Below, in pieces: positions 31,504 to 42,084 of a stretch of DNA of 64,000 bases (positions within the stretch are counted from its first letter, which is position 1; each line of letters begins with the position of its first letter). The position numbers and the translations under genes were made by a program. The DNA is from Ophiobolus disseminans (lineage: Eukaryota > Ascomycota > Dothideomycetes > Pleosporales > Phaeosphaeriaceae). The notes under the pieces are model-generated. The model did no database searches. It was not told where the DNA came from and saw only the letters and a program-made list of their open reading frames with translations. The DNA lies in NCBI GenBank assembly GCA_010093685.1, contig MU006251.1:1-64000 (forward strand), in the 5' to 3' direction.

Positions 31504-32190
31504 GAGGGCCAAGCGCTTTCAAAGGCCAAGGCCAAGGCGAAGAATTGGAGGGGAGTGTTGTAGGCCTGAGAAGAGCTTCGAGTCTAGAAGCCAAGTGAAA
31601 ATGGGACTGGAAGAGGAAAAAACCGCGAGTGCTTCTGTTTCGTGTTTCTACTTAGTGTCAAATGAAAAGTTTTTTTCCTCATGCACCGGTCTTTTTTTTG
31701 CAAAGCTGTGAATATCACGGTACAATAGGCTTTGCAGCAAAATCGTCTGAATTGGTATCAAAGCAAAACTGAAACTCAATGAAAAAAATCGCATCAGTCC
31801 GTGTCTCCAAAGCCCATTGCCACACCATACCTTTTTCCCGCTCGAAATACCCACCAAGGCACCAACGCCTCAGTAGATGTGTAGCCATAGGATATATAGC
31901 TTTGGTCAGAGTTCAATACCTCTCCGTCATGGTTTTCGCCGAATGAAGCTTTTCGCCACGATCCCGAGTGGACGAACTGAAATTGCAGGATGAAGTGCAG
32001 AACCCAAAAAAGAAAGAATGAAGCAAATGCCGAATACTGATCCAAGCAAACTTTTGGTGAGTCCGACGGAAATAGTTTTCTTGGGGCTCCCGTCAAGGTG
32101 TCCGGGTTGCAGTTGCATCAGGATGAGGTAGAAATCGAACTCGTCGCATTGCCCAATGCGCATAAAACACGCTACACTGGGACCCGATCA
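31504..32190. other. Convergent intergenic region, no gene seen
   Basis: 690 bp of AT-richer sequence with poly-T runs near 31670-31700, consistent with 3' UTRs of the two flanking convergent genes. Confidence 0.45.
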
Positions 32191-34101
32191 CTACTTCAGT
32201 GTTTTCTTGAAAAGCGGTAGGCGATGACGTGCCAGCCCCTCATCGTTGTCGAAGCCAAGGCCAGGGTAGCCATAGTCGTTCTTCAGAAACCGCCGGTCGT
32301 TGGGTTCAACATGGATGCCTTTGTGTTGCGCGAGTTCGACGATCCGGCCATGGATGCAGGCACCGTGGAGCTCCTTGGGCGAAGTCTTCAGTAGGATGCG
32401 GTTGTATATGCTATTCATAAGAGTGACTTCGTCGTGGTTCTTGCAGAACTGATAGCCATAGTCGCGCTTCAGAGCGGGTGCTGGATCGCTGTACACATCC
32501 ATGCGAATGTAATGGATCAAACGCCAGACCGTCGAGCGCTTCTCGGTCGGGGTCTTAAGGAAGCTGCCGAGCTGGGGAAAGAGGGTTCGGAAGTGATCAT
32601 ATTCCTTGATGTCGAATAGTCGGACGAGTGTATCGGTTCGGAGAGCTTGTAGCATCTCGCGGAAAATGGCTGTTGGTGTTGAAGCTTCTCGAAAGATGGC
32701 GGCATACAAGCCACCTAGCTGGCGCTCTTCTTCTTGGCTACGGGTCGTCACGAAGCCGAAGCTGAACCATGCGTTGCATGATATTGGAAGGAGTTGGCCA
32801 CGTAGAACAGTTATCGCGAGCTGCGCGGTCTCCTGCTTGGAGGCGAGCTGGAGTTGCCCAAGGGCAAGTGTCCGATCTTCGTGGGCCAGGTACTGCCGGA
32901 TTCCTGCCAGTGTATCGTGCTCATCTGCAGTTGAAGTGGGAGGTTTGACCAGCTTGGATTGCTGCACTGGTTTTGTATTCCTTTGCGGAGCTGGCGGTTG
33001 TGGAGAGCGTGGAGTGCTGGACGTCTTGACGGCCACTTTCTTCAGAGTTACAGAAGACTGTGTTGTGTTGATTGTTGGGGCGGACAAGGACTCCATGTTG
33101 CCCTTGGTGATGTGGGGCTTGGTGGTAGTCAAGATTCTGATGGTAGTGGGTGTAGGTGTGGTGAGGATGAGCTGCTTGCGCGCAAACTTTACTGGAATTG
33201 AAGTGACTTTTGATTTCGAAATGGCCGGAGGTGCCGCGAAGTGTACCTTTCTTGGTGTGATGGCAGTTGGTGTGAGATGAAACTTTAGCTGCGCGAACCC
33301 TACTGAGACCTTGGCTGCTCGTACGAAGGTATCGTGTGCTCGTTTCGGAAATCCCAGTGTGCAGATGAGATTGTATAGCTCGTGAGCAAATCGGGTCTTC
33401 TGTAGCAGGTATTGTAACCGTTCATGGAGAGAATCGATGTCACGGGTAATGGAAAATGCAAAGTGAATAAGTTTATTCAACTGTGCCATGGATTTGTTGT
33501 AACCGAGTGTCATTTGGTGGAGTGAGATGAGGACTTCTCCGAGTTCTCGATCGACCCTCGAGCCCTCTGCATCGAAGGCATCTAGACCAAACCACCTCGT
33601 TAGGAACTCGGCGAATATCTCTTTGTTGTTGGCGAAAGCCCTCGTAATACTGTGCACGATGTGATCGATGTTCAGATATGCGTATTCCAGGATAGTCTCC
33701 CACAACTCGTTCTCGGCTTCGGCGCATGGCGTATCTAAAGTCGTTAGCGAAGTTTAGTAAACTGTAAGATTAAACATACCATTATGGTGTGTCGAGATGA
33801 TTGGCAGTGAATGTTGCATACTGTCAAGGAACTGTCGAAGCTCGGTGTCCAGCTCTATGCGACATTGGTCAGACCTAGTCTTGCGAGAGAGCTTGATGTC
33901 AATCGTATCCTGGCTTCCTTGCTCGTCTAGCGTTGCTGTCGCTACTGTCATCTCTGATAGACGATTCAGAAAACGATCGCGTAATTTCAGCGGCGTCTTC
34001 AGTCCGGCAGTTGGAATTATTCCGGTTGAGTCATCGAAAAGATCGTGCTCGGTATGAATGGGTTGGGACATTTTCGTTGCAAAGTGGTGTCGACCCGGCA
34101 T
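32191..34101 (-). CDS. Hypothetical protein, 621 aa
   Basis: Model: complement(join(32191..33734,33780..34101)). The intron at 33735-33779 (45 bp) has donor gtatgt and acceptor tttag and joins ISTHHN to DTPCAEAENELWETI. ATG 34101 is the first in-frame ATG, although the frame is open upstream to 34185. The N-terminal half is helical. The middle (about residues 280-380) is Thr/Lys/Pro-rich and probably disordered (TTPTPTTIRILTTTKPH). The C-terminal 250 residues are globular, with many aromatic and charged residues and no known motif. There is no signal peptide or membrane helix. Family not recognised. Confidence 0.65.
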
Positions 34102-34232
34102 TATGGCGGTTGTCGAGTGGTTTGCAGGTATGTCGTATAAATAGTCGAGTAGCTTCTCTTGTGGCGTAAAGTCTCCGAGAGCCAAATTGTAGTACTGGAA
34201 CGGGTTTGGCGGTATTGCACTATTCCGGTGGG

Positions 34233-34240
34233 TATATATA
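34233..34240 (-). promoter_or_regulatory. TATA-like box
   Basis: tatatata lies about 130 bp upstream of ATG 34101 on the minus strand, a plausible core promoter for the 621-aa hypothetical gene. Confidence 0.35.
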
Positions 34241-34917
34241 CTGTGGGAGGCAATATATGTTAGTCAAGGCCTAGCGAAAGATTAGATTGTTCTATGCCAA
34301 GTAGCAAATTTGCAATGCTCAACTCACAAGTTGGTTGCCAGACAACTATTGCCCGGGTTCGCTGCTGGTGATAGAGGAGCGATGACTTGCTCCCTCAGCG
34401 AAGATTTTCTCACCACTTCAAGCGTTACCAACCGTTACTACGCCGAGTTCACCGCCGAAGTTGGTGTCAATGTAAACTAACCTACCAGATAGAAGCTTCG
34501 AGTGGTGTCTGGTCAGCCCAAAAGGGATGCTCCCTTCAATCACTCAACAAGACCGACGAAAGTATGTCTGGTGGAGTGCTTGTATTGGATTGCTCGCAAA
34601 GTGTACCACTGTGGATGTTGGTGGAAAAAAGACGGAGGTAAAGCCGTAATAACTCTTTATATACGCCTCAGGGCGCAGTCCGCCCGCCACGCCTGCCTTT
34701 ACCTGAGTGGCAAAGAGCTGCATGGCGCAAAGCGACTGTTGCGGTGAGAGACGGGAGGGGTAGAGGGTGAAGTCATCCAAGTTGTTGGGATCTGAACGCG
34801 ATCGATCCATTGAGCGGTGTTGAATCGGGCCAAGTGAGGCCAGGATAAGTCCGAGACAGGTCAGAGCGAGAAGCAAGAGGCTAGAGGACGCAGAGTGAGA
34901 TAGTAACAGACAAGATA

Positions 34918-34948
<31 letters not shown>

Positions 34949-35069
34949 GTTTTGAACATGACGCAAAGGAATCTACATGCATCGCGATGCTATATGAACA
35001 AAGATGAAATGGCGCCAAAAGAAGGCATGCAAACCTCATATCGAAAGTTTTATCTTACAAGCAGGTACA
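34241..35069. other. Intergenic region, no gene seen
   Basis: Between the 5' end of the hypothetical gene and the 3' end of GPI13. It contains the GAT microsatellite at 34918-34947. Nothing else is recognised. Confidence 0.45.
34918..34947. repeat. (GAT)10 microsatellite
   Basis: About ten uninterrupted gat units. It makes spurious poly-His or poly-Met frames on the two strands. Confidence 0.95.
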
Positions 35070-38000
35070 TCACCCGCCGAATCCAAATACCTCCGCAACG
35101 CTCAATATACTCATCCGCGCACCCCACAGACTGATAAATATTAATACAAGATCCACCACCAACAGCGACGTCGCACCCAGCATGAAGCGCGGGCTGAAGA
35201 TCCTATACAGCATTAAATGTCTTCGCAAATGGCCTGCCCACATTGTGGTTGCGAGATTAATCGTCGCGTAGAACAGCATGTGTGTCGCAATCGCTTTCGC
35301 TAGTACACCCAACAAGCCTTTTTGCTGCGGTTTGACTTTCCACAACACCAGCGCTGGGACTGCAACAGCACACAGAATCTGCGCGCCGAAGTGGTTGAGC
35401 ACAACGAAGATGGGCGTCCACGGATAGCGAATTTTGATGAGAGGAATAAATGCAGAATCCCACTGTATAGAGCTAAGAACAGCCTGGTGCCCGGTCTTGA
35501 AGTAGTGGAAAGAACCGAGGAGACCGAGGACAACGGGTCCGATGGAAGATGTGTGCAATCTATTCGTATCGATAATTTCGAATAGTGAGAATAATTGCCA
35601 GACAAGAATGCCAATAGCACCAGCACCCATTGGCTTCTGGAGCAACGAAATGGCCAAGTACCAGATGGTGATTAGCAAGGTGTATCTGCTTCCGTGGACA
35701 TTGGCGTAACCAAGAACGGTAATGGCCTCCTTGGGAGCACCGGCCGCATCCGAAGACTCGTTCATGATGACACTTAGGAGCGGCTTGCTCCAGTTGTAGA
35801 TGGAGTAGCCGAATGCTAAGCTAATGAAGAGGACGATTTGCGCTACAAGCCGCTTTGTGATGCTGATGACATTGGACCACTCTGGGTACCATTCGCCGTC
35901 GTCGGCTGCGTCAAGCGCCCAGTATGCCGCAGCGAGCATGAGGCCGAAGCGCAGACCGAGACCCAGCCAGAGTTTGGCTGTATTCTGATAGCTTTTTGTA
36001 CCTTCGAAGTAGCCGATAATGAAGGTGGGGACGAGTAGTGCGGTAGCGGCGGGGATGACTAGCTGCCACGGCGCGGAGGTAGTCGAGGAGGTAGAAGCGT
36101 AGTACGTAGATGTACAATACGGCATTTGCTCTTCTCTACAAAGGCGGGAGAAAGACGCAACGCGCAGCAAGACAGTGAAGAGAATCGAGTGGTAGATACC
36201 GAGCGTTCGGTCTGTCTTGTCTCTTTGACGGAACGAGGAAATGACAGCGATGACGCCGAAAGTGGTCAAGAAGTGAAGAAGAATCTCGTCCTCCCAGATG
36301 GTAAAGGAGTTCGCGGCAAACCCAACGGAAAGGGCGAGCGTGAAGAACACGCTGGTCCATCCCCATATGCTTACAGGGAAGGGCGACAAGACGCGATCCC
36401 GTAGAGAGACGAACGTCGACGCTACGCCAACGATGCCAGACATGGCCGTGGATAAGATGAGAACGTGCTCTTTGAACGTGGCGGGTAGAGGAAGGGTGGC
36501 ACCAAACCCGACTAACGCTCCCGCCGCTGCACCAATGACGCCACGAGTTACGAATACTGGTGTGAGCTCTGAGCGGTCACCTTGAATGCCACGCGCATAC
36601 ATAGCGAGGACAATCAGTGTTGAAACCAATATCACAACGCCACTGAGCATCCTTGGTACGTCGAATCTCGCCCACAATGCGCGACAGATGCTAAGCGTGT
36701 CACGCTGATAAGCACCGAATGCCTGGTAGACGTTGTTGAGCTGCTCGTTGCTGCTCCTCCTCCCAAGCGTGTTCCAAGCACTGTTTGCCGCACTCCAAAG
36801 GGCCAAAGAGGTGGCGCGAGTGCTCTCGTCGAGCCCTCGAGCTTTGGCGTACTCGTTCTGGTACCGATGGATCTGCGCAGCCGCTAGGCGGTTCACGGTC
36901 GCCAGGTTCTCAAAGTCGGTTCCCTTCTTTCCAACGAAAGCTTCCTCAATAGGCTTGCCGAGGTTGTTGAAGGGGATGGGCATGCCAAGCAAGAGCGATA
37001 AAGTCGGGACAAGATCGATCTGCGAGACAGGCCGTATCTTCGCGTTGCGTGGAGGCGTAGTATAAGCGAGCGAGCTGCGGCCGAAGATGCCCTTCTTCGA
37101 ATACATCCATAGCGCGGCCTCGATCTCGTCTTCCGACTCGCCGCCGTGGTCGCCTTTGGTGTCCATGCCGTGGTCTCCCATGACTACCAAGAGTGTGTCG
37201 TTGTCGAGCTCCTTGATCATTCGCCGGAAGACATGGTCCATCTGGTTGAGCTTCGCGGTCATGGCGGGGTGGTCTGGCCCGTAGCGGTGCCCGGCGTGGT
37301 CCACGCCCAGGTAATGTCCGAATATGACATCCCACTTGCTTGTGTTCTCTGCCTTCAGCAGTGGGAATAAGTGCTCCGTGACTCCGTTGTCGACCGTGTG
37401 CAGATCCCAGACGTTGAACGAGTCGTACGCGTGCGTGAGGTTGGGCTCGAAGGAGCCGGGGAAGAGAGCATGCCATGTGTCGTCGCCCAAGTGTACCATC
37501 TTCTTGCTCGCGTTCTTCAGCTGCGCGACCAGGTTGTCTTCATCAATGGCAGTACCCGCGAAGTTGCTTCCTGCATCGATGAAGGTCGGCAGTGTGCCGG
37601 TGGTGAGCCCCTTCAGCCTCTGCAGCGTCGTCGTCGGCGGATCCGCGATGAAGGGGAGGAGGAAGGCATTGTTCGGCTGCTTCTGCGCCGTCTCATAGAG
37701 AACGGGAAACGCGTTGTGGTAATGGCGGGGCGCGACGGGCGGCGTGCGAGGCGCTGATGCGGCGGCGGCGAGGTCGGTGGGCTCGAATTGTGCGTCGAAG
37801 GGTATTGTGAAGTCATAGCGCAGGGCATCGACTATGATTACGATGGCCTTGTCGAACGTCTTGGGGTGCCAGCATCCCCTGGCCGCATCTCCAGAGACAT
37901 ATGCGCGCGCTGCGTCGATGGGCGGTACGGCGCATTCCGACTTGTCGTCGAGGACTAGTCGCGTCAGGAGGAAGCCGCTGGTGAACAAGTATACTCCAGC

Positions 38001-38290
38001 GGCATGTAGTATTCTGCACTGCTATTAGTCGCGCCCCTCCAACGCTGTCTCGAGGGGGTTGAGACGTACAATATGAATGTAAAGAATGCCACGACAAGCC
38101 CGTGCGACGCCTTGAAATGCACCTGACCCCCCTTCTTCGCCTTGTCTTGATCCGCTGCTGCTGCCGCTGCCGCCGCCACCGACGCCATTTTCTTTGCTGC
38201 TGGTGCTGATGCTGGGGCGCCCTGCACCTCTTTCTTGGGCGCCGTCGCGGTAATGTCGGACATCGGCGTGAAGACCTCGCCCTTCTCCAT
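35070..38290 (-). CDS. GPI13: GPI ethanolamine phosphate transferase 3 (Gpi13/PIG-O)
   Basis: Model: complement(join(35070..38013,38070..38290)), 1054 aa. The 56 bp intron (38014-38069) has donor gtacgt and acceptor gtgcag and joins FFTFI to LILHAAGVYLFTSGFLL. The cytosolic N-terminus has an Ala run. One membrane helix follows, then a lumenal alkaline-phosphatase-like domain: VIIVDALRYDF (metal Asp), GLTTGTLPTF (nucleophile Thr), HYLGVDHAGHRYGP and VVMGDHGMDTKGDHGG (metal ligands). About a dozen C-terminal helices fill residues 480-1054. The enzyme adds ethanolamine phosphate to the third mannose of GPI precursors in the ER; in yeast this step is essential. All catalytic motifs are intact. 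Confidence 0.95.
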
Positions 38291-38974
38291 CTTGCAGGGT
38301 TCAATGAAGTCTTCAATAACGGTAGAGGCACAGAAGAATCTTTAAGGAGAGTAAGAATCCATGAGGAAGGTGTACGTGCAAGGCTGTTGGACAGTACCGT
38401 AGGTGCTGATGTTTGGGCGACCGGGGGTTCAAGGTTTCGCCGGATTCACTACGCCATTGGCCGCTAAGAGTTGGCGTCTTCTGCACGCCAGCGACGCCAT
38501 CGGGGTGCTCCACGCGTGCCGACTGACTGGCATTTGCTCACTTGCGCATGGAAGTCATTGATGGCTAGGGGGCTGGGTCACTGGAATGTAGTTGCCGCGG
38601 TCACTCGATGTTTGTTTTACGTCACACAACAACACTTCGGTATGTAAAACGGTAGTGTAATTGCTCTCTTGCTGTAACGTGCAGGCGCTCGAAGAGGCAT
38701 ATCATACATTAAGAATAAGAGTTTATGTACGAGGACATAACCTCGGTGGAGATGGCCCAGCGTCAAGGGTATACAAACGTGGCCAGTCATCTCCCAGAAT
38801 ATACAAGCGGCAAAGAGCCATGCCCACCGCCAGTGTTCCTCATCGGCAGCGGGCCAGAATTTGACAATCAACTGTATAGCTGTCATAAAGGTGGTAGATC
38901 GTAGCCAAGTGGCTGGCCCGGGCTGCCGGACAGATCGTGACAGTCCGGTCGGGTGTTTGCGACTTTTGCCTTGT
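38291..38974. other. Intergenic region, no gene seen
   Basis: 680 bp that should hold the GPI13 promoter and the 3' UTR of the small membrane protein. No feature recognised. Confidence 0.4.
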
Positions 38975-39517
38975 TCATGAGTAGTACTTGCTGTCCTTCT
39001 CCTTCAGTCCACCAATGCGGTCCAAGTCGAGCGAGTCGAAGCGATCAGAAGAATCGCGCTGGTATGGGGGAAGGTTCTCCTGCACGGGCTCCAAGCCGAC
39101 ACTGTGCTCTCCAACGCGAACGACCACGACGCGACCAGATTGTTGCTTGCCAGACTCGTCGACCTCGTCTGGGAATGTAATGCGGATTTCGGGGACGGGG
39201 CTCGTAGGGGAGTCAGGTGTGCTGCGCATCAGACCCTGCTTTTCTGAGTAGACGACGACGGATTCGCGCCCCTTGTAGGGCATAGCGGTGATGGTGAGGC
39301 GGCTGTGGTTCGACTGGCGCTTCTCATACAGCGGCAGTTGTGCGTCGGCTTCCGCCTGCTTCCTCGCGCGGCGCATGCTTCGAAGGAACATGAGCGCGCC
39401 GATGAGCACCATGCCGAGCAGGACAAGCATCAGCATGGAGACGAGGAGCGCAACGTGGGTTGTGCTGAGGCCACCGCCACTGTTGTCGCGCGCCATCAAG
39501 TGCTTAATGTTCATCAT
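38975..39517 (-). CDS. Small single-pass membrane protein, 180 aa
   Basis: Single exon. A short N-terminus (MMNIKHLMARDNSGGG) precedes one strong transmembrane helix at about residues 22-47 (VALLVSMLMLVLLGMVLIGA), followed by a basic stop-transfer segment (RSMRRARKQ) and a polar cytosolic tail with Ser/Pro and a PPYQ motif that could recruit a WW-domain protein. The basic flank predicts N-out/C-in topology. Family not recognised. ATG 39514 is an alternative start. Confidence 0.65.
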   Translation of the reverse strand: MMNIKHLMARDNSGGGLSTTHVALLVSMLMLVLLGMVLIGALMFLRSMRRARKQAEADAQLPLYEKRQSNHSRLTITAMPYKGRESVVVYSEKQGLMRSTPDSPTSPVPEIRITFPDEVDESGKQQSGRVVVVRVGEHSVGLEPVQENLPPYQRDSSDRFDSLDLDRIGGLKEKDSKYYS

Positions 39518-42084
39518 CGTGGTATTTGGTGATGTTCGTTAGGGCGTTTCGAGAGTGTTTCGATGGAGTAAATTGATGTTTGTTTCTGATTAATGATTGT
39601 ATCGTAATTAAGAGAGTGAGAGACACGAGGTCGAATGAGTGAACGCAGATATCGCTAAAGAGTGGAGCGATAAACTGCAATGGTGAGATGGACGATGGGC
39701 GAAGCGTGGAGGCAAGCAAGGAGAGAGGGAGTGAGACCGTTTTGACAATGAACGCCCGAAAAACAAGGTAGGCGCTAGCGGCGCAGGTACATTCACCCTC
39801 GACCAATGGACGAGCCAGCCAATGCTCCACACGTTTGCTGCTAGCCGGAACAGTGGCCGCTAGACGGTCGCAATCAAAGGAATCATTTCTCTTTCTATTT
39901 TCGCCCATTCTACGCGCCAGGCCTACCATTGATGATCAGGCGCGCAACAAGACGCAGCAATTGGTGTTGGATCAATTGTCCACGAGCACTCAGCAAACAG
40001 CGAGGGCAGGTGCAGACGAGCGTTGGGGCTGCAAACCGCCGAGGGTGTGAATGAGTAACGCTGACGAGGGCAAGATTAACCATATCGGAGAGGTCACCTT
40101 TTTGGTCGTGGCCCTCCGCAACGAGCGGATCAATTGAACTCCCTGCTGTATAAGACCGACTGTAATGTCCAGGCTGGCACTTCACAAGCGCTTGTTTCTG
40201 CGAGGCGAGACACGCCATGTTGTTTGACAGCGAGGCTGAGACGAACGTCGGGCGTGCAGTGTGGAGCGTCGAGGGATGATGCTCGAAGCCACCGCAACGT
40301 GAGACTGAGACAGGGCACGTTGAGAGGGGTGAGCTCCGAGGTCGAAGGGCTCCTAGATTCAGTCATTCGCCGAGTGTTTTGCATGATGAATCGCGACTCG
40401 GAAGATTCCCGTAGCCACGGATGCAGCCAGGCCGACCCAGGATCCGACTCCCGAACGCCGTCAGACAAGTCGTCGCTTGGCCTCGTGCTTGAGACGTTTG
40501 ATGCCTTCGCTTGCCTGACGCCAAGTGAGGCTCTCGCGAGGTGTGACAGCTCGCTCCTGAAGTTTGCACTTCTAGAAGCGCGTCAGACGGCTCGATAGCA
40601 GCCAAGATGCGTCTCCACCTGTTCTCCAATCGTGCAGCGACGATGCATCGTCTGTACCACCACTGTAACGATGAGCGGTGAAGCTGCAGAGCACTTGTCG
40701 CTGCGAGCCAGAGATGAGTGGGCGCCTCCTCGGTGCGGAGAAGTGCGGCCTCCTATATCGTGGTCCAGATAGCGACGTTGGTGGAGTGGCAGTTTGCTGC
40801 CTACCATGGCAGCCGTGCAACTCCACCGCGGACACAAGTGGGCTCATTGTGCTTGTGGAGCCTGTGCAGATGTGCAGCTAGGAGGCGTTATAATTGCAGG
40901 GAGCCGCATCAGCGAGAGCCGTCCATGGATGATCCAGGTCACGAGCGCAGAGAAAGCGGGCAGACAGTGCGTGAAGCTCCACGGATGGCGAGCTGCGATG
41001 CCTTTCTCGCACATGCAGTACGATGTCGCCGCGAAGGCGGGCGATGCAGCCGGCCCAAGCAGGCGCGGCGAGTATATCATGGGCCCACGACGGCAACACT
41101 TGGAGCGCGAGGGTTGGCCCAAGTCTCCAAGTCTGGTTCGCAAGAGGGGCAAACATGTCTGGTAGAGGGCCGTTCCAGGGGCGGGACGTGTTTCACAAAG
41201 GCTCTGGGGCCTGTCCACCATCCAAGCGTCGCCTGTCTAGGCGAAGACAGATGTCTCATCCAACCAACCTCCGCCGTCAAGATCGACGGGATGGCGTGCC
41301 TGCCTCGACTTGGCGTAGCAGCGCTGGAGAGACAGGTAGCAGCATCGACGGGGCGTCTTGTTATGCGCAGACTGCGGCTGTGAGGGCTCTACTACATGTA
41401 ATCGCACCGTCTTGCACGGACAAGCTTCGTCCAGCGCCGGCAAGGACATCGACGTGTAACCTAGCGTCTTTCCCCAAGCGGGCACTTACGTCTAGCGCAG
41501 ATCTTCCTTCTCGTCAGGGCACATCGCCCACCACGCTCTCCGCACTTTTCTACCCACCTGCACTCCAACCCTCCGCTGCATTTGGCCCACCGCCCACCGC
41601 CGCCGCCCACTATTCCTCCCCCATCGCCCCCAGACTGCGCGCCCTCTCCCCCGTCCCGCGCACTCCAGCGCCGTCTGCGTGCATTCCGCATCCTCTCTGT
41701 CGCGCGCCCTTGCATATCCGTCTGGACAGGCCCTATGCTTTCCACGCCTGGCGCGCAAGACCATCGCTTCGAGTTTAGCATGTCCAGTGGTTGAAGACGA
41801 TCTGTACATATCAGCATCCACTCCCTCCCTCCCTCTCGCGTGCTCCTCCCTTGGCCGCCTGTCGCGTCCTCCTCTGTACACACGCCGCTCGTATATTCTT
41901 CGCAGTCGCTCCCTACCCCCGCTCCAGTCTTTGGTACGTCGAGTGCCAGCGCCCGCAACGTGCGCCGCCGTGCTGACGCCTCACTCCAGTCCAGCTTAGC
42001 ACCCCACCTTAGTCTTTACCGGAATTCCCAGCGCCGCCTGATTTCACATACATAATACCGCAACGTCACGCCCCACTCGTCGCC
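39518..42084. other. 2.6 kb divergent region with pyrimidine-rich tract
   Basis: No convincing gene is seen. From about 41480 to 41990 the plus strand is strongly C/T-rich, a common feature of fungal promoters and 5' leaders immediately ahead of highly regulated genes. Frames of 150-250 codons at 40134-41778 have biased composition and no domain. Confidence 0.5.

Noticed and set aside
34544..34966. Minus-strand ORF with a poly-His start
   Set aside because: Produced by the GAT microsatellite; the rest shows no domain.
36946..37476. 176-codon ORF inside GPI13
   Set aside because: A shadow in another frame of a gene with all catalytic motifs intact.
40134..41383. ORFs of 154 and 221 codons in the same intergenic region
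   Set aside because: No recognisable motifs; other frames and the opposite strand are equally open.
41023..41778. 251-codon plus-strand ORF before the PUF gene
   Set aside because: It is Pro/Ser/Arg-rich because of the C/T-rich DNA, has no domain and overlaps frames of similar quality on both strands.
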